From positions 186,001-250,000 of the forward strand of contig JAGNKX010000001.1 in assembly GCA_017999915.1 (NCBI GenBank): a stretch of DNA of 64,000 bases, read 5' to 3'. Both the position numbers and the translations under genes were made by a program. This stretch comes from Spirochaetota bacterium. Its GTDB lineage: Bacteria > Spirochaetota > UBA4802 > UBA5550. Under the pieces are notes generated by a model that saw only the letters and a program-made list of their open reading frames with translations, was not told the DNA's origin and ran no database searches. Shown here piece after piece: positions 60,727 through 64,000 of the stretch (the stretch's first letter is position 1; each line of letters opens with the position of its first letter).

Positions 60727-61292
60727 TTTCCTTTATCCTTGTCAGCGCCGGTCATGGCGAATATCCGCTTCACCGTCCTGCGGTCCGCCCCGAAGGGGGG
60801 AAGAAGAGCTATCTTTCCCTTTCTCAGTATGGCGGGAACCTTGTCCGTATCCTTCATATAGGTCGATGTGCCGATCTTGTAAAGGATCATGGCGCCCATG
60901 TCGTAGGTGCGGCCGAAATATTTCATCGTTCCCAGCAGGATCCTGTTCATCAGCGGCATGTTGCCATTTGGCTTTTCGGCTTTCATCCTCTCGGCCAGGA
61001 CCTTCAGGGAGTCCATGAGGGCGGAGCTGTCGATTTTCATGGGACAGCGGCTGAAGCAGGTTCCGCAGCCGGCGCACATCCAGATGAATTCATTCCGGAG
61101 GAGCTCCTCGCCGGCCCCCATCTGCAGCTGCTTGATGATCTCCGACGGCGAGGACCCCGCATGGACGGATACGGGGCATCCGCCGGCGCACCGTTTGCAC
61201 TGCAGGCAGAGGTCGATGGTCACGTCCGACGATTCCTCGACGATGCGCTTCAGCTCCTTTTTCATTTTTTCTTTCGTGATTCGTAAAGGCAT
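60723..61292 (-). CDS. hdrC: Heterodisulfide reductase-like subunit C
   Basis: A 189-residue ferredoxin-like protein with two [4Fe-4S] motifs, CLQCKRCAGGCPV near residue 29 and CAGCGTCFSRCPM near residue 73, followed by a helical tail (MKYFGRTYDMGAMILYKIGT) of the HdrC kind. It links HdrA to HdrB. It overlaps hdrB by ATGA and lies 35 bp after the glutamate-synthase-like gene. The tail is cytosolic; there is no HdrE-type membrane anchor here. Confidence 0.93.
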   Translation of the reverse strand: MPLRITKEKMKKELKRIVEESSDVTIDLCLQCKRCAGGCPVSVHAGSSPSEIIKQLQMGAGEELLRNEFIWMCAGCGTCFSRCPMKIDSSALMDSLKVLAERMKAEKPNGNMPLMNRILLGTMKYFGRTYDMGAMILYKIGTSTYMKDTDKVPAILRKGKIALLPPFGADRRTVKRIFAMTGADKDKGK

Positions 61293-61327
61293 TCCGGATT
61301 TCCGTCCTTTGTTAAAATTATATCTTT

Positions 61328-64000
61328 CTAGGTTTCGGTGCCGATATCGCAGGAAACGGGCTCATTCTCAAAGACGACATCCTCCTCGATAAACTCATCG
61401 TCTATGACCGGCACAGGCCTGTCGCCGGCCGTGCGGGCGGCTCCCTGCGGCACGACCTTGCGGAACACCTGGAGGGGACTCCGCATTTTGTCGTTCACGG
61501 CAAGGAGAACATCGATCGGGATATTGAAAAGGCGCTCGTTCTCTTCCAGGTAAGGAAGGATGAGCTTCCAGTCCTTCTCCTCCAGCGCCTCGATCACGCC
61601 GCCGTTGAGCTGCTGGTCCACCAGGGTCTTCCGCGGATCACGCACGTAGATCGCTCCGCCAGAGGCCAGGGAAAAGATGTTGCTCCCCGGATAGGGCTCT
61701 TCCATTTCAACGACACGGCCGTCATCGTCGAAGGTTACGCCGTTCAGGATCACGAAGCCGCCTTCATTGTGCGGGTCGCCGGCCATGAAGGATTCGCCCA
61801 GGAAATCGAGACAGGTGCCGTTGATGACCACCCGGGGGCACCCGACCGAGTTAATGAGGGGCCGGCCGGCGGCGTTGCCCATGACGTAGATACTGCCGCC
61901 CTTGGCGCCGTAGAGGAATGTCTGGCCCGTGTCGCCGTATATGACGAGCTTTCCGCTTTTTATGATCTGTCCCAGCTGGTCCTGGGCGTTGTTGTGGACC
62001 GATATGGTCATGCCGTCGATGCCGGAGGCAAGGTAGTCGCCGGAGCTGTCATACACGTCAATGGTCACATCCTCCGTGCCGGGGCCCAGTCCGTTCCCGA
62101 TATAGCGCTGGCCTATGCATCCGAAGGATATGAAGCGCCGCCACCCCTTCATGTACGCGTCCATGAGAAGCGAGGCGTCGCTCCCCTCGCCCTCCGGAGG
62201 GAACCCGGAGGCGTTGATCGCCAGGACCGTTTCGTGGCGCGCCGGGGCCCGCAGGGTATGGCGGGTGTCGAGGTCAATCAATCGATAACCGATTTCAGCT
62301 GCGGCGCCGCCGTCATCAAGGCGGGGAAATCCCTTGAAGATTCCCGTGAGCTCGCTTCGCACGATGTGGAGGATATGGCTCCGCTTTTTCCCGCCCGTCG
62401 GATACCGCCGGTCATTGAGCAGGGTCAGGGCCCTGATCGCGATCTCGGCCGTGGCCGTGTCCTTGATCCCGCCGGTGATCATCCTGAGAACGGCCCGCAG
62501 GTCGTCATAGGTCCAACCGGGAATGCCGTCGCGGACATAGCTGAAGAGATCGTACCCGCCGTTCTCCATGAGGCGCCTGATGTCGCTTTCCACGGACGCG
62601 GCCATGGCATGGCTGAGATAGGCCTCGGAGGTGAAATCGCACGGTTCAGTGTCCCTGGGCATGGCAACGGGCTTCCCGAACTTATCCGTGCAGGAAAGCC
62701 TTAGCCTCCCCTCGGAATTTTTCGCGATATTAAATATGAAGGCGCCGCCGTCGGTGTGGCTTCCGCCCCGGGCGTTCCAGTAGCGGTCGGCCACCGGGCA
62801 TATCCGGGGATCGTCATTGGAAAGGCTGAGGAGCGTCGCGTCGATGGCCTGCTTTTCCGATCCGATGAGACCCACCTGAACCTCGCCGTCGCAGAAGGCG
62901 AACACCTGGGGGCGAAGCATGGCGGTATCGGTGATGCCGAGGAGCTGGAACTGCTTCCGGACCGCGTCGTTCCGCGCTATGATGAAGAACCAGGGCCCGT
63001 CCGGCGAGCCGTGTATGTGCGTGGCCTGAATGGCCCGGTAGACGCCCTGTTTATCCTCAGGGAGCCGGTCGAAGTCGAGCTCCGTCGTGGGGGCCATGGC
63101 CTCGATGATGTATTCAAGAGGATAGCGGTAGGTGCGGTTCAGCAGGTCGAAGAGCAGGACCGATACCTCGGTGTCGGTGAGGAACTGGGGACGGATGTTC
63201 CTCTGCAGCAGGTGCTCGGAAACGGAATGGTAATTGGCGAAGTCCCCGTTGTGCACCAGGGCAACGTTCACTCCCGTGAAGGGGTGGGCCCCGGCGGGGT
63301 GCCAGACGCGGCCCTTGGTAGGGAAGCGCTGGTGGGCGATCCAGACATGGGCGCGGAGGTCCTCGATCATGTAATACTGGGTCACCGCCTCAGCGTATCC
63401 GACAACCTTCAGGATCATCATGTTCCTGCCGTTGGATAGGACGAAGGCCTGCTTGTCCCCCAGGGAGGCGTAAAAGGTCTGGTTGAGCCTGAAGCTGTTC
63501 TGGTTCAGGAATTCCTCTTCCCCTTCGCGGCGGTCCAGATCGAGGAGTTTATTTTCATTAATAAAAGAATCAAGCACCGCCGGTTTGACACGCACGAAAT
63601 AGCGGCACACGTCCGGCGGCCTCACTTCCAGGCCGGGGACCTTTTTCCAGTCATCGACCGTATCGAGCATCGCCCTGTGGGCTATGTCAAAGAAAGGATC
63701 GATGAATTGTTTTTCCACCTCGGGCTGCGACGCCGGGTCCAGATAGGCCACGTGGACCATGTAGCAGTCGTCGAGGATTTCCCTGGTCACGCCGAGCTCT
63801 TCCGGCACGAATCCCACCGCCGCTATGCCGCCGCCCTTGCCGTTGCCGCGGTTGTGCATCTGCTTGGAGGGCTCGTGAATGTGCTTGCCCGGGACAGGCT
63901 CGGAGCAGCAGAAACCGACGACGCCGCAGCCACCCTCCTCTTCGCATTTCCCGGCCTTCGCCGGCAACCCGAATTCCGCGACGAGCCTTTTCCTGGAATC
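61328..64000 (-). CDS. Glutamate-synthase-like amidotransferase with GXGXG domain, 5' end cut off
   Basis: The frame is open to the right edge (eleven further codons beyond a TTG at 63967), so the start lies outside. Of 890 visible residues, the first ~400 form a class II glutamine amidotransferase: nucleophile Cys in EEGGCGVVGFCCS (preceded by a propeptide), HQRFPTKGRVWHPAGAHPF and ALVHNGDFANYHS. Residues ~560-800 form a GltB C-terminal beta-helix with GCIGQRYIGNGLG, GDTGQTFLYGAKGG and GGFVILNG repeats. The FMN/[3Fe-4S] synthase domain usually between them is missing, so ammonia could be passed to a separate synthase subunit (possibly upstream of the window) or be used otherwise. First visible gene of the operon with hdrCBA, mvhD and metV. 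Confidence 0.88.
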   Translation of the reverse strand, partial: DSRKRLVAEFGLPAKAGKCEEEGGCGVVGFCCSEPVPGKHIHEPSKQMHNRGNGKGGGIAAVGFVPEELGVTREILDDCYMVHVAYLDPASQPEVEKQFIDPFFDIAHRAMLDTVDDWKKVPGLEVRPPDVCRYFVRVKPAVLDSFINENKLLDLDRREGEEEFLNQNSFRLNQTFYASLGDKQAFVLSNGRNMMILKVVGYAEAVTQYYMIEDLRAHVWIAHQRFPTKGRVWHPAGAHPFTGVNVALVHNGDFANYHSVSEHLLQRNIRPQFLTDTEVSVLLFDLLNRTYRYPLEYIIEAMAPTTELDFDRLPEDKQGVYRAIQATHIHGSPDGPWFFIIARNDAVRKQFQLLGITDTAMLRPQVFAFCDGEVQVGLIGSEKQAIDATLLSLSNDDPRICPVADRYWNARGGSHTDGGAFIFNIAKNSEGRLRLSCTDKFGKPVAMPRDTEPCDFTSEAYLSHAMAASVESDIRRLMENGGYDLFSYVRDGIPGWTYDDLRAVLRMITGGIKDTATAEIAIRALTLLNDRRYPTGGKKRSHILHIVRSELTGIFKGFPRLDDGGAAAEIGYRLIDLDTRHTLRAPARHETVLAINASGFPPEGEGSDASLLMDAYMKGWRRFISFGCIGQRYIGNGLGPGTEDVTIDVYDSSGDYLASGIDGMTISVHNNAQDQLGQIIKSGKLVIYGDTGQTFLYGAKGGSIYVMGNAAGRPLINSVGCPRVVINGTCLDFLGESFMAGDPHNEGGFVILNGVTFDDDGRVVEMEEPYPGSNIFSLASGGAIYVRDPRKTLVDQQLNGGVIEALEEKDWKLILPYLEENERLFNIPIDVLLAVNDKMRSPLQVFRKVVPQGAARTAGDRPVPVIDDEFIEEDVVFENEPVSCDIGTET

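Overview
The window reads as a chromosomal segment of an uncultured, probably anaerobic Gram-negative bacterium of moderately high GC. I lean towards a spirochaete-like lineage (Leptospirales-type) because of the six-transmembrane chemotaxis transducer, lipoproteins with relaxed lipoboxes, Ig/chitobiase-repeat surface lipoprotein, ClpA/ClpS/Bpt set and Lys-rich histone-like tails. This is an inference from gene style only; there is no rRNA or other firm marker. Coding density is high, with many 1-4 bp start/stop overlaps, and I saw no rRNA, tRNA, CRISPR array, transposase or prophage.

Layout. 1-8.7 kb: the tail of an NDP-forming acyl-CoA synthetase, an AT-richer pair (methyltransferase and GT-C-like membrane protein), a large secreted orphan, aat, an AEC carrier and a GDSL hydrolase. 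9-16.5 kb: PadR regulator, a response regulator coupled to a two-cNMP-domain protein, an AttH/CrtC-like lipoprotein overlapping ttcA, class II photolyase and a chemotaxis transducer. 16.8-20.6 kb: an N-degron operon (small membrane protein, bpt, clpS, clpA) with a good sigma70-type promoter ahead of clpS. 20.7-25.2 kb: ankyrin protein, an orphan Mla-type ATPase, an alpha/beta hydrolase with a histone-like tail followed by a 28-codon Lys-rich ORF, and a degenerate receiver-GGDEF protein. 25.4-35.4 kb: an SppA peptidase with a beta-rich N-terminal half, tmk, EI24-like and Sua5 genes, and a CoA-transferase-GNAT fusion lacking the expected catalytic Glu. 35.6-46 kb: a 1221-residue FAD/Fe-S oxidoreductase, surface lipoprotein, LolD/FtsX-type exporter and MFS carrier.

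46-64 kb is the metabolic heart and lies wholly on the minus strand. It holds pckG, gdhA, and a two-gene cassette in which both proteins begin with a KaiC/RecA-like domain that has lost its P-loop: one continues into an XRE helix-turn-helix plus cupin, the other into a PEP-synthase-type ATP-grasp domain. Upstream lies a six-gene operon: a glutamate-synthase-like amidotransferase (cut by the window edge), hdrC, hdrB, a 1496-residue HdrA-GltD-HdrA fusion, mvhD and metV. This resembles the MetVF-HdrABC-MvhD clusters of acetogens, but with glutamate-synthase parts added and no metF in view. It could build one large flavin/Fe-S electron-transfer complex that joins NAD(P)H, ferredoxin, C1 folate and glutamine/glutamate chemistry.

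The most noteworthy candidates are that Hdr/GltD/GltB-like operon, the paired P-loop-less KaiC-like proteins with a perfect palindrome upstream, a family of intergenic hairpins showing compensatory base changes, and the Lys-rich tails on otherwise unrelated proteins.
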